The notes under the pieces: generated by a model
What the model was told of the DNA's origin: nothing
Seen by the model: the letters and a program-made list of their open reading frames with translations, nothing else
Database searches by the model: none
Made by a program: the position numbers and the translations under genes
In this document: piece after piece, positions 6,147-13,904 of the stretch
How the letters are laid out: each line of letters begins with the position of its first letter
How positions within the stretch are numbered: the stretch's first letter is position 1
Assembly (NCBI GenBank): GCA_039184055.1
Contig: JBCDBH010000071.1
Coordinates: 1-19,662, forward strand
Length of the DNA stretch: 19,662 nt
DNA from: JBCDBH01 sp039184055
Lineage (GTDB): Bacteria; Acidobacteriota; Thermoanaerobaculia; Multivoradales; J023
Direction: 5' to 3'

Positions 6147-8109
6147 GCTTGCGTCGGCGCCGATACGCCAACCAGACGAGCCCGATAAGACCGATCATCG
6201 TCGTCGTGGCGACGGTGCTTCCGATGCGAAACGGAACGCTCTCGTAGCGCACCGTCACCTCGCGGGTTCCGGGTGCGATGTCGAGCACCATCTGCTCCTC
6301 GTCGCTCCACGTGACCGCCCCCATGGGGATGCCATCCGCCGACCAGAAATACCAGGGCAGAGGCGCCAGCGCGATCATCAGCTGACCGGCTCCTCCATAG
6401 GTTGCGATTCGCACCCCGTTGACGCCCCAGTCCGCGACAACGGTTCGCGACGGATCATCACGCCACATCACCAGCGGCCGTGCTCGAAGGTTCTCCCATA
6501 CGCCCAACGAGTCGTCCACATGGCGACGTTCGACCTCCGGAAATGCATCGAGAACGTGTGCATAGCGAGGTGGAGCCAGCCACCAGCGCACTGCCCAGCG
6601 GTCGAGGTGATCGCGACGCCCGGGTGTCAGCTCGAACCGATAGATATTCGAGTATTCGAGACCTAGGGCCAGGCGTTTGTTGACACGTGCGATCAAAGGG
6701 TCGTAGCCACCGAGATGGCTGGCCTCGGCGAGCGTGGCGAATTGATGGGTCAGATGACGAGACAGCTCGGGTTCGGACACCGATTGCCAGAGCGAGATCA
6801 CGCGCCCTTTTTCGGCATCGAGTACCGCTGCCGTGTCGGTGCCTAGCTGCTCCACCGACCGATCGAGGGTGAATCGTCCAAACGCCCTCGACGTGTCGGG
6901 ATGCAACGACAGCACCAGATGGACACCGATCCCGCTGATCAGGATCCATGGCGTCACCTTGCGGAGCATGCTGCCTCGTCGTGCCCAACGCGGCAACGTC
7001 AGACCCACACAGACTGCCGTGAAGAAGCCCGCGAAGAGCATGTATTTGAACGGCCAGCGAAAAAGGTCGAAAGGTGGCAGCGAGCGCAACACTGCCTGGG
7101 CCGGGGTGGCGAGAACGAGCGCCGTGAACGCAAGGCACGTCAGGGCGCGGGCGCGGGCGTCGTCCACCGACATGCTCCTGGAATGACGCGGAAGCATCGC
7201 CACGAGGAGGACTACCAGCATGGGAAGGCCGAGATAGAAGATGGCGCTCGATGCCTGATGCGCTGCCCCCGATCGAAAAAGGAAGACCTGCCCGAGCAAG
7301 AAGTCGACCGGTGACATCGGCAAAGCCAAGCCATCTCGACTGGCCAGGGCCGTGGCGCGATCCGCCGATCGCATCACGACCTCGATCATCGGCAACAACA
7401 TCGGCGCGGCGAGCAGTCCTCCCACACCGTGGGCCATCAACACCGCGAGCCCACCGCGCCAGCGGCGTCGATACGCCGACGACATGAGCCAGATCAACAC
7501 GACGTAGAGCACGTCGAAGAGAGCCGCCATAACGGCCCACTGCACATGCCCTTGCAGGAGGGTCAGAGCGTTGACCGCCGCCAACGCCACGAATCCGAGC
7601 GGGTCGGCTCGTCGGAGCAGTCGGTCGAGCAACCACAGTTTCCACGGCAAGAGAGCCGCCAGAAACGCGATGAAGACCCAGCCTCGAGACGCGACCGATA
7701 CGAACGGCAAGGTCGCCCACCATAGACCACCACCGATCGCCCACCACGGTGGTACACGCCAGCTACGCAAGAGCATCGCCATACCGATGATCGCGGCGAC
7801 GAGGTGCGCGATCACGAGCAGCGTGATCATCCAGCGCGCATCACCCAGCCCTCGCGCCACCCAAGCGGCGACATAGACCGGTGGGTAGAGCACGGCGGTC
7901 TGACCAGCCCCGAGATGACTCTGTCCGAGGTATTGATGCAGATTGATCTGCGCCAACTCCCCTTGGTCGAGGGCGCGCGTATTGTGAGCGTAAGCCGACA
8001 AAAAGTAGGTTGCGTTGTCGTCTTGAAGAAAGAAGAAGGGAGTACGCAGCTCGAGACTGGCGCACCAGGCGAGGAGAATGAAAATGCCGGTAAGGGTGGC
8101 CTTCTTCAT
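6130..8109 (-). CDS. Polytopic membrane protein, YfhO / GT-C glycosyltransferase-like
   Basis: 659 aa, with about a dozen hydrophobic helices over residues 1-400, a soluble C-terminal part (~410-625), and a final membrane helix followed by the basic tail YRRRRKLSDRA. Near the N-terminus the acidic loop FFLQDDNATYF (26-36), then LHQYLGQSHLGAGQ and VLYPPVYVAAW, matches the layout of YfhO-like and other GT-C proteins, which use a lipid-linked sugar donor and a periplasmic acidic residue. The actual sugar and acceptor cannot be read from sequence. ATG 8109 is chosen at the start of a hydrophobic helix. No Shine-Dalgarno is present, and the 48 bp between the menE stop and this start is made of degenerate 18-bp repeats. 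It is probably co-transcribed with menE. The last 17 bp overlap the 3' end of the opposite-strand pseudokinase-TonB gene. Confidence 0.75.
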   Translation of the reverse strand: MKKATLTGIFILLAWCASLELRTPFFFLQDDNATYFLSAYAHNTRALDQGELAQINLHQYLGQSHLGAGQTAVLYPPVYVAAWVARGLGDARWMITLLVIAHLVAAIIGMAMLLRSWRVPPWWAIGGGLWWATLPFVSVASRGWVFIAFLAALLPWKLWLLDRLLRRADPLGFVALAAVNALTLLQGHVQWAVMAALFDVLYVVLIWLMSSAYRRRWRGGLAVLMAHGVGGLLAAPMLLPMIEVVMRSADRATALASRDGLALPMSPVDFLLGQVFLFRSGAAHQASSAIFYLGLPMLVVLLVAMLPRHSRSMSVDDARARALTCLAFTALVLATPAQAVLRSLPPFDLFRWPFKYMLFAGFFTAVCVGLTLPRWARRGSMLRKVTPWILISGIGVHLVLSLHPDTSRAFGRFTLDRSVEQLGTDTAAVLDAEKGRVISLWQSVSEPELSRHLTHQFATLAEASHLGGYDPLIARVNKRLALGLEYSNIYRFELTPGRRDHLDRWAVRWWLAPPRYAHVLDAFPEVERRHVDDSLGVWENLRARPLVMWRDDPSRTVVADWGVNGVRIATYGGAGQLMIALAPLPWYFWSADGIPMGAVTWSDEEQMVLDIAPGTREVTVRYESVPFRIGSTVATTTMIGLIGLVWLAYRRRRKLSDRA

Positions 8110-8162
8110 CGGGTCATGCGCTTCATCGGGTCGAGGGTCTCATCGGGGTCGAGGGTTTCATC
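8110..8162. repeat. Degenerate 18-bp tandem repeat across the menE stop codon
   Basis: On the minus strand two adjacent copies of GATGARACCCTCGACCCS (8145-8162 and 8127-8144) are followed by a diverged third copy of 17 nt (8110-8126). They run from the last codon of menE, through its stop (8158-8160), to the start codon of the YfhO/GT-C-like gene. The repeat brings several ATG triplets close together and takes the place of a normal ribosome site. Confidence 0.8.
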
Positions 8163-9648
8163 GTCGAGCATCCGTATTCGGATCGCCAGCGACGCGGGAG
8201 CGCATCCACTCCGCGACGGCACGTCGATCGACCTTGCCGGTGGGTCCGAGCGGCAGGCTCTCACGGATCGCCACGAAACGTGGGCACTTGAACGATGCCA
8301 AGCGATCACGGCACCAAAGGACGAGATCAGGCTGGTCGGTGTCGGTCGTCGAGCTCGCCAACACGACGGTCGCGGTCACCAACTGTCCCCACGTTGGTTC
8401 GGCAACTCCCACCACCACGGCGCTCCTCACCGACGGATGCGCTTCGAGCACGGTCTCGACCTCTCCAGGGACGACGTTCTCACCCCCGGTGATGATCGTC
8501 GAATCGCTTCGGCCCAGAACTCGGAGGATGCCATTCGCATCGAATGTCCCCAGGTCTCGGGTCCGCAACCAGCCGTCAGCCGTCCATGACTCACCACCAC
8601 TCGGCGCATAACCGCTGAACAAGGTAGGTCCACCGATCTCGATCACCCCGTCGATGGCAATCCGCACATCGATTCCAGGAAGCGGCCGACCACAGCCTCG
8701 TAGCGGTCGTGGCGTCTGGTCATCGGGTGATTCGGTCGCCACCTGCGAGCAGGCTTCACTCAGTCCATAGGTGGTCAGAACCGGTACACCTTGCTGTCGA
8801 GCCCGAGCCAGCAAAGCCGGGCTCGATGCCGCGCCACCCACGAGCACCGCGCGGAGGTGCGAGGGGGGACGCCAATCGTGATCGAGAAGGCGTTCCAACA
8901 TGGTCGGCACGAGGGAAAGAAGCGTCACGCGTTGCCGCTCGATCACATCGATCGCCCACAACGGGTCGAAGCGCGGCGCTGATTCGAGGACGATCGGGCG
9001 TCGAGCCTGCAGACAGCGCGTGACGACCGACAAACCACCGACATGGGCCAACGGTAACGTCAACCACCAGCGATCATCCTCACGCCAACCGAGATTCGTT
9101 GCGCTGGCGCGTGCCGAGGCGGCAAACGCGCGTCGGCTCAGCACCACGCCCTTCGGCGCACCCGAAGTTCCCGAGGTCGGGATGATGGCGAGAGGTCGCT
9201 CGTCATCGGGCAGCGTCTCGAGCACCCGATGACGGTTCGAATCGACGCCTTCGAAAGGACCCTCGATCGCCTGGCAAGCGCTGATGATCCGCTCGTTCTC
9301 GCTGGTCTTGGCGCGTGGATGCAAAAGCAACATCGGCGTCCCCGTCGCGATGAGCCCATGGATCAACACCAAGCTCTCGACGTCGAGGCCCGCTCTGACG
9401 ACCACGGGAGTCATTGATGGCGACCGTTGGACCTCGCGTACCGTTCCTAGAGCCATGCTCGCGAGCTCGGCCCAGGACACGACCCTTTCGTGGGTGATCA
9501 GAGCCGCTCGATCGGGCACGGTCTCGGCGGCCGTACGCAACGATAGGCTCGTTTCCGCCCGTGCCTGTGCGCTCGCGATCTTCCGGTTGCGACCGTGCAT
9601 TCTTTGGATCGTATCGCCAATCGTGTCTTCATCGAGACTTTCCGCCAC
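8158..9648 (-). CDS. menE: o-Succinylbenzoate-CoA ligase-like AMP-forming enzyme (MenE)
   Basis: 496 aa, the usual MenE size. It carries the acyl-adenylate signature IIPTSGTSGAPKGVVLS (155-171), TYGLSEA (293-299), the hinge-region DGWLRTRDLG (358-367), GRSDSTIITGGENVVPGEVE (379-398) and the C-terminal PTGKVDRR with catalytic Lys472. The enzyme turns o-succinylbenzoate, ATP and CoA into OSB-CoA in menaquinone synthesis in the cytoplasm. Specificity is inferred from the menC gene lying 2 kb away on the same strand; another acyl-CoA ligase role is possible. The start is uncertain. GTG 9648 is the longest, has a TATCAC -10-like hexamer ending 7 nt before it (plus-strand 9656-9661) and leaves only 31 bp to the divergent regulator. 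ATG 9600 (codon 17) is the alternative. Neither has a Shine-Dalgarno. Confidence 0.85.
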   Translation of the reverse strand: MAESLDEDTIGDTIQRMHGRNRKIASAQARAETSLSLRTAAETVPDRAALITHERVVSWAELASMALGTVREVQRSPSMTPVVVRAGLDVESLVLIHGLIATGTPMLLLHPRAKTSENERIISACQAIEGPFEGVDSNRHRVLETLPDDERPLAIIPTSGTSGAPKGVVLSRRAFAASARASATNLGWREDDRWWLTLPLAHVGGLSVVTRCLQARRPIVLESAPRFDPLWAIDVIERQRVTLLSLVPTMLERLLDHDWRPPSHLRAVLVGGAASSPALLARARQQGVPVLTTYGLSEACSQVATESPDDQTPRPLRGCGRPLPGIDVRIAIDGVIEIGGPTLFSGYAPSGGESWTADGWLRTRDLGTFDANGILRVLGRSDSTIITGGENVVPGEVETVLEAHPSVRSAVVVGVAEPTWGQLVTATVVLASSTTDTDQPDLVLWCRDRLASFKCPRFVAIRESLPLGPTGKVDRRAVAEWMRSRVAGDPNTDARR

Positions 9649-9650
9649 AA

Positions 9651-9672
9651 GTCACGTGATAACCACTACAAT
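9651..9672 (+). promoter_or_regulatory. Regulator promoter with TCACGTGA palindrome (divergent menE/regulator region)
   Basis: TACAAT (9667-9672, 5 of 6 to TATAAT) ends 7 nt before the ATG at 9680, which predicts a leaderless transcript. The perfect 8-bp dyad TCACGTGA (9652-9659) lies 7 bp upstream of this box. It overlaps the TATCAC -10-like hexamer that reads toward menE on the other strand. A protein bound here could control both genes. The -35 is not recognisable, which fits a factor-dependent promoter. Confidence 0.45.
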
Positions 9673-9679
9673 CTAGATC

Positions 9680-11185
9680 ATGAGTGACCGACTCAGTGAC
9701 TCGCGAAGGCGTCTCGAAGAAAGCAACATCGAACAACGCCGTGCCGAGGAACTGTGTCGTCGTCTTCAGCATGGACTGCGCCGCGAGCTCGACCGCCGTC
9801 ACGGTCAAATCGGCAATGCCGAGTCCCGCATCGGCCGCAGCCCGGGCTATTTGCGCCGCCTTGCCGCCGGCCATTGGCAACCCAGCATAGATGCCTTCTT
9901 CGAAGCGGTGCTCGGTCTCGGCGTCGACCCCAACAGCTTTCTCGAACGCAACCTCGAGATGAGCCCGACTCCGGAGGCCATGCTTCTCGAGCTCGAGGAG
10001 CCGGCCGCCGATGATCGCTCCTTGCGTCAGATCGAGCAGACGATCGCTTTGCTCGAACACGGAGAACGGGTCGAGCCCAGGGCACCGAGACAGCATCTCG
10101 ACGACGCGGGCTGCGCCACCGAGATCGCTTCGCTCGACGGTTTGAGCCGCAACGAACAGCGTCGCCGACTGCGCAAAAAGAAATTGCTGCGTCAGGAGCT
10201 CTTCGTCGATCGGCTGCTCGACCACCTCAACGACAAGCGCTTGCGGACACCGCACGACATCGTCCAGCTGATCCCGGATACCGTCGGTCTCCTGGCGTCG
10301 ATCAACGCGCCACGACGTGTCGTGCTGAACCTGGCGGCACGCGCGCTCGGCGTCTTCGGGGCCGCGGCACGACAAATCGGTCAACAAGCGAAGTGTGCAC
10401 GCGCCCTACGCGCCGGTCTCGAGCTGACGACCCGTCACGATCTCGACGAGCAACGCGGCTGGTTGCTGTGCACCACGGTCAATCTCGTTCTCGACAATGG
10501 TGACGTGCAGCGCGGCCGCTTTCTGCTCCGCGAAGCGGGCGAGATCTTCGCCGATCTCGACGATGACTTCGGTCGCGGTGCGGTGCTCTTGAGCCGTGGC
10601 GTGCTGGCGTCGATCGACCAGAGATGGGAACGCTCGAACCGGCTTCTCGAGCGCGCGCGCGACTTGTTCGCGCGTGCCCCGACACCGGCTTCGCGCGAAT
10701 GCCTGAAGCGTCACTACCTTACCGGTATCGATCAGCGCCGATCGGTCAACCATCAACACCGTGGCAACCTCGACGAGGCCATTGCCGCGTCGAGCGCGGC
10801 TCGCGCCCACTGGCGTGACGAGCCCGGTTTGGTGCTCGGACAATTGCTGTGGAACGAGGCGATGCTCAATCGAGACGCGGCCAAGATCGATCGGGCGCTC
10901 GACCTTTTCGATCAGGCGGCGTCGATTCTCGAACAGACGTCGGCCTATCTCGATCTCTTCGCGGTCAAGCTCGAACAGGCTTACACGCTGGTCACCCACG
11001 ACCGTGGCTCGGAGCTCGACACCGTGGTCCACTCCGCTATGCCTCTTGCCGAGCATCTCGAAGAGAATCGTGAAGTTCACGACCTGCTGCGGCAATTCCT
11101 CACCTTGGGCCTAGAGGGCCGGCTCGATACCGCCACGGTTCACAGTCTTCTATCCGGTCTCGCTTCGAGACGTGGTGCATTCTGA
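9680..11185 (+). CDS. HTH (Cro/XRE-like) transcription regulator with C-terminal TPR-like helical repeats
   Basis: 501 aa, no signal peptide or membrane helix, so cytoplasmic. An N-terminal charged helix (~1-33) leads into a Cro/XRE-like helix-turn-helix (~34-80) with HGQIGNAESRIGRSPGYLRRLAAGHWQPSIDAF (given as positions 39-71), ending GLGVDPNSFL. A charged linker follows. From ~215 to 495 there are repeated 34-40-residue helical pairs of TPR type, e.g. NLVLDNGDVQRGRFLLREAG, GNLDEAIAASSAARAHW and RALDLFDQAASILEQ. HTH plus TPR is the layout of RRNPP-type peptide-responsive regulators and of many uncharacterised regulators with larger TPR arrays. ATG 9680 fits a leaderless start (TACAAT 7 nt upstream). 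It is divergent from menE and convergent with a secreted small protein gene. The DNA target and ligand are unknown. Confidence 0.8.
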   Translation: MSDRLSDSRRRLEESNIEQRRAEELCRRLQHGLRRELDRRHGQIGNAESRIGRSPGYLRRLAAGHWQPSIDAFFEAVLGLGVDPNSFLERNLEMSPTPEAMLLELEEPAADDRSLRQIEQTIALLEHGERVEPRAPRQHLDDAGCATEIASLDGLSRNEQRRRLRKKKLLRQELFVDRLLDHLNDKRLRTPHDIVQLIPDTVGLLASINAPRRVVLNLAARALGVFGAAARQIGQQAKCARALRAGLELTTRHDLDEQRGWLLCTTVNLVLDNGDVQRGRFLLREAGEIFADLDDDFGRGAVLLSRGVLASIDQRWERSNRLLERARDLFARAPTPASRECLKRHYLTGIDQRRSVNHQHRGNLDEAIAASSAARAHWRDEPGLVLGQLLWNEAMLNRDAAKIDRALDLFDQAASILEQTSAYLDLFAVKLEQAYTLVTHDRGSELDTVVHSAMPLAEHLEENREVHDLLRQFLTLGLEGRLDTATVHSLLSGLASRRGAF

Positions 11186-11200
11186 GATCGAGTGAGACGC

Positions 11201-11230
11201 AGCGGGCGCGATCAAGCAACCACACCCGCT
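11201..11230. terminator. Weak hairpin between convergent genes, possible bidirectional terminator
   Basis: AGCGGGCG (11201-11208) pairs with CACCCGCT (11223-11230) with one mispaired or wobble position and a 14-nt loop. It lies in the 63 bp between the converging regulator and secreted-protein stops (11185 and 11249), where a terminator would be expected. No T tract follows on either strand, so the call is weak. Confidence 0.28.
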
Positions 11231-11248
11231 CCGGCTCATCGCTTCGAC

Positions 11249-11506
11249 TCAGACTGACTCTTGGTTGGGCAGGATGACCGGAGACGCGCGGTCGTATCCT
11301 TTCTCTTCACGCTCCTCGTTGGTGGTGACATCTTTTTGCTCCACCTCGATCAGACCGATCCAAGTCAAGGCTTGAGTCACCGCTGAGTCGATCTGCACGA
11401 ACCAACTACCCGGGGTGGTGATCGGAAGCGCGGCGGCGGGAGCGGAAAGAGCGACGAAAAGAACAGCAACAGCAATGAAAGTCGGAACACTCTTGTGGCG
11501 ACGCAT
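11249..11506 (-). CDS. Small secreted protein of unknown family
   Basis: 85 aa. The N-terminus is a clear Sec signal peptide: basic MRRHK, a hydrophobic core FIAVAVLFVALSAPA, and a likely AAA|LP cleavage near residue 27. The mature ~58-residue chain has no cysteine. It starts LPITTPGSWFVQIDSAV, has a short hydrophobic helix (TQALTWIGLIEV, 44-55), then a highly charged stretch (EQKDVTTNEEREEKGYDR) and the tail ASPVILPNQESV. The start is secure: AGGAGGAG (minus strand, 11521-11514) lies 7 nt before the ATG. I recognise no family. It converges on the HTH-TPR regulator with 63 bp between stops, and follows menC on the same strand after 159 bp, with its own promoter-like sequence. A precursor of a signalling peptide is one hypothesis; a periplasmic structural or stress protein is another. 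Confidence 0.8.
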   Translation of the reverse strand: MRRHKSVPTFIAVAVLFVALSAPAAALPITTPGSWFVQIDSAVTQALTWIGLIEVEQKDVTTNEEREEKGYDRASPVILPNQESV

Positions 11507-11576
11507 GGGGGGACTCCTCCTGATTGCACGCCTCGAACATCACCACGATGTGCGACGGCAATCCTTTTGGCGTCAC

Positions 11577-11605
11577 CTTATCGGAAACACGATTCGTCCT
11601 GTCAT
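11577..11605 (-). promoter_or_regulatory. Candidate promoter of the small secreted protein gene
   Basis: On the minus strand ATGACA (plus 11600-11605; 5 of 6 to TTGACA) and GATAAG (plus 11577-11582; 4 of 6 to TATAAT) are 17 bp apart. This predicts a leader of about 65 nt ending in the strong AGGAGGAG ribosome site. The heptamer ACGTGAT (minus strand, 11610-11604) overlaps the -35. The same heptamer lies within the palindrome in front of the HTH-TPR regulator. Confidence 0.4.
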
Positions 11606-11665
11606 CACGTCGAGGCGTCCAGGGATTTTGCTGCAAACAGAAAGAAAGCCTGATCGTTTCATCGT

Positions 11666-12733
11666 TCAAAACGTGATCCCGAGGCCGGGCTCCCGGTTCT
11701 CGACGATCCGATCCTTCTCGATCCACGACATCTCGGTCGACGGCCACACCTCTAGCCCACGATGGCGATCGAGACCACAGGCGAGCGGAGTCGAGTTGCG
11801 GGGTCGTGGCATCACCAGCGCCGCCGTCGCCGCCGCCGCCAACGCCACCGGTCCGTCGAAGCTGTGCGTTAGATAGCTGTCGAGTCCCAATGCCGCCGCG
11901 CGTCGCGCCGTGTCGAGACAGGCCACCAGGCCGAGCACCATCGGCTTGAGCACGATCGTGGTCAAGGAGCCTCGCCTCGCCGCCTGGATCGCCACGTCGA
12001 ATCCACCGGGGGCGTGCAAGGTCTCGTCGACGGCGATCGGTATAGGCGAACGTCCGACCGACGCCAAGGCCTTCCCGGACACGGGTTCTTCGATCAGAGC
12101 TGGAGAGTAGGTGGCGAGACGGTCGAGATCACCGGCCAGCGTTTGCGGGTCGAGGGTGCCGTTTGCATCGAGTCGCAGATCGACCTCCTCACCCACCGCC
12201 TCTCGAACCGCCGCCAAGCGATCGATATCGCCGCCGAGGGTCGAGCCGCTGACCTTAAGCTTGAGCGTACGGATCCCGCGTGCAATGGCCGCTTCCGCCT
12301 GGGCCGCCGCTCGATCGGGCTCGTCGCCATCGATCAGCGCCGCGAGCGGGACAGCCGAAACGGGCTCGCCGAGCAGACGAGGCAACGCTACGTCTCTGCG
12401 TCGCGCGACCAGATCGAGCATCGCCGTTTCCGCCGCGAAGCGTGCCGCGGGTGACCGCAGCCACGACGTCGCGGTGGCGGCGATCGCGATGGGTGGCGCG
12501 CTGCTGATCGGAGGCATACGCTTGGTTGCCCACCGCTGCAGATCTCGTTCGGCGTCTTCTAGGGTATCCGGCGAATAGCCTGGCAAGGGAGACGCTTCAC
12601 CGATACCGACGGTGCCGTTTTCATCCTCGACCTCGAGAAGCAGCCCGTGGCGTTCCGACCATCCTCTGGACACATGACCGACTTGTTCGAGCTTGCCGCC
12701 GAATGTTCGTACGCGAACATCGGTGATCTTCAT
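11666..12733 (-). CDS. menC: o-Succinylbenzoate synthase (MenC), enolase superfamily
   Basis: 355 aa from ATG 12733. All hallmark residues of the enolase-superfamily OSB synthase are visible: the KxK motif in TLKLKVSG (Lys158, catalytic Lys160), metal ligands Asp189 in RLDANG, Glu215/216 in LIEEP and Asp236 in IAVDE, and the second catalytic lysine Lys263 in VLKPMVLG. It dehydrates SHCHC to o-succinylbenzoate in menaquinone synthesis. Related N-succinylamino-acid racemases share these residues, but the nearby menE favours the OSBS role. The start is fixed by its ATGA overlap with the asd stop, which suggests translational coupling. The frame stays open 213 bp further upstream, but that part lies inside asd. 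The distance to menE (~2 kb) is filled by the regulator/secreted-protein pair. Confidence 0.9.
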   Translation of the reverse strand: MKITDVRVRTFGGKLEQVGHVSRGWSERHGLLLEVEDENGTVGIGEASPLPGYSPDTLEDAERDLQRWATKRMPPISSAPPIAIAATATSWLRSPAARFAAETAMLDLVARRRDVALPRLLGEPVSAVPLAALIDGDEPDRAAAQAEAAIARGIRTLKLKVSGSTLGGDIDRLAAVREAVGEEVDLRLDANGTLDPQTLAGDLDRLATYSPALIEEPVSGKALASVGRSPIPIAVDETLHAPGGFDVAIQAARRGSLTTIVLKPMVLGLVACLDTARRAAALGLDSYLTHSFDGPVALAAAATAALVMPRPRNSTPLACGLDRHRGLEVWPSTEMSWIEKDRIVENREPGLGITF

Positions 12734-13734
12734 GAAACGAGACGTTCGGCGATCTGGATGGCGTTGAGGGCCGCACCCTTGCGCAGGTTGTCGGCGACCA
12801 CCCAGAAGGCGAGCCCGTTCTCGATCGTCGGATCGACCCGGACTCTCCCCACCAAGACTTCGTCTCGTCCCGCCGCGTCGAGCGCGGTCGGATATCGGCC
12901 GGTGGCGGGTTCGTCGACGACCGCGAGACCCGGTGACGATGCCCAAAGACCACGAGCCTCGCGGGGCGACACGGGGCGCTCGGTTTCCACCCAGACCGCT
13001 TCGCTATGTGCCTCGAGAACTGGAACCCGTACACAGGTCGCGTGCAGAGGGATCTCCGCCTCCATGATCTTCTTGGTCTCGACCCGCATCTTCCACTCTT
13101 CCCGAGTGTCGTCATCCGGCATGAAGACATCGATGTGTGGCACCGCATTGAAAGCGATCGTGCTCGGGAACACATCGGTCTCACCGGAACCACCGGCAAG
13201 AACATCGCCGGTGGTTCGCCGGAGCTCGTCGACGGCGGCTTGACCGGCACCCGACACGCTTTGATACGTGCTCGTGATGACACGTTTCACGCCAAAAGCC
13301 TCGTGAAGCGGCTTGAGCGCCACCACCAGCTGAATGGTCGAGCAATTCGGATTGGCGATGATCCGTCGCTCTCCGTACTCGGAGATCCGATGTGGGTTGA
13401 CTTCCGGTACGACCAGTGGAATGTCGGGCTCCATGCGAAACGCGCTCGTATTGTCGATCGAGACGGCCCCGTGCGCCGCCGCCGCGGGGAGCAAAGCACG
13501 ACTCACCGAAGCACCCGCGCTCGACAAAACGAGATCGACGCCGCGAAACGCATCCGGAGTGGCTTCCTGAATGGTGAACTCTCGACCGCGAAAATGCATG
13601 GTCGTTCCCGCGCTACGCGCCGATGCCAGCGGACGCAGCTCGCCGACGGGAAAGTCACGTTCTTCGAGGATCTTCGCCATGGTCCGACCGACGAGTCCGG
13701 TCGCGCCGAGAATCGCTACAGAGGGAGTCTGCAT
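12730..13734 (-). CDS. asd: Aspartate-semialdehyde dehydrogenase
   Basis: 334 aa, the normal length. It has an N-terminal NADP-binding loop GATGLVG (10-16), SSAGASVSRALLP (71-83), DNTSAFRM (94-101), the catalytic cysteine Cys131 in NPNCSTIQ, the active-site RVPVLEAHSE with His243, and the C-terminal WVVADNLRKGAALNAIQIAE. It reduces L-aspartyl-4-phosphate to L-aspartate-4-semialdehyde, the branch point for lysine/diaminopimelate, threonine and methionine. ATG 13734 gives the exact family start; no convincing Shine-Dalgarno precedes it. Its TGA overlaps the menC ATG (ATGA), making an asd-menC transcription unit. About 170 bp separate it from the upstream methyltransferase; that gap holds a 5-bp stem (13888-13892 with 13897-13901) and nothing else I can name. 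Confidence 0.95.
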   Translation of the reverse strand: MQTPSVAILGATGLVGRTMAKILEERDFPVGELRPLASARSAGTTMHFRGREFTIQEATPDAFRGVDLVLSSAGASVSRALLPAAAAHGAVSIDNTSAFRMEPDIPLVVPEVNPHRISEYGERRIIANPNCSTIQLVVALKPLHEAFGVKRVITSTYQSVSGAGQAAVDELRRTTGDVLAGGSGETDVFPSTIAFNAVPHIDVFMPDDDTREEWKMRVETKKIMEAEIPLHATCVRVPVLEAHSEAVWVETERPVSPREARGLWASSPGLAVVDEPATGRYPTALDAAGRDEVLVGRVRVDPTIENGLAFWVVADNLRKGAALNAIQIAERLVS

Positions 13735-13904
13735 AGTGGACGTGCTCGTTTTCTTTGGTTGACCCTTCGTTCATGACGACGAACGATCTTGGTGATCTTG
13801 AAATCAAAGACGAGCCGTCATTTGATCGAATTCCGATGGTCGTCGCAAGCGACAACGCGAACCCGTCGACTCGACCCTCCGACGAGTCCACCACGCGGTG
13901 GCCG

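Noticed and set aside
9629..10387. 252-codon minus-strand frame opposite the HTH-TPR regulator
   Set aside because: The plus frame carries recognisable HTH and TPR features; the minus product has none.
12734..12946. Upstream extension of menC
   Set aside because: It lies within asd in another frame; the ATGA overlap and the family N-terminus (MKITDVRV) mark the true start at 12733.
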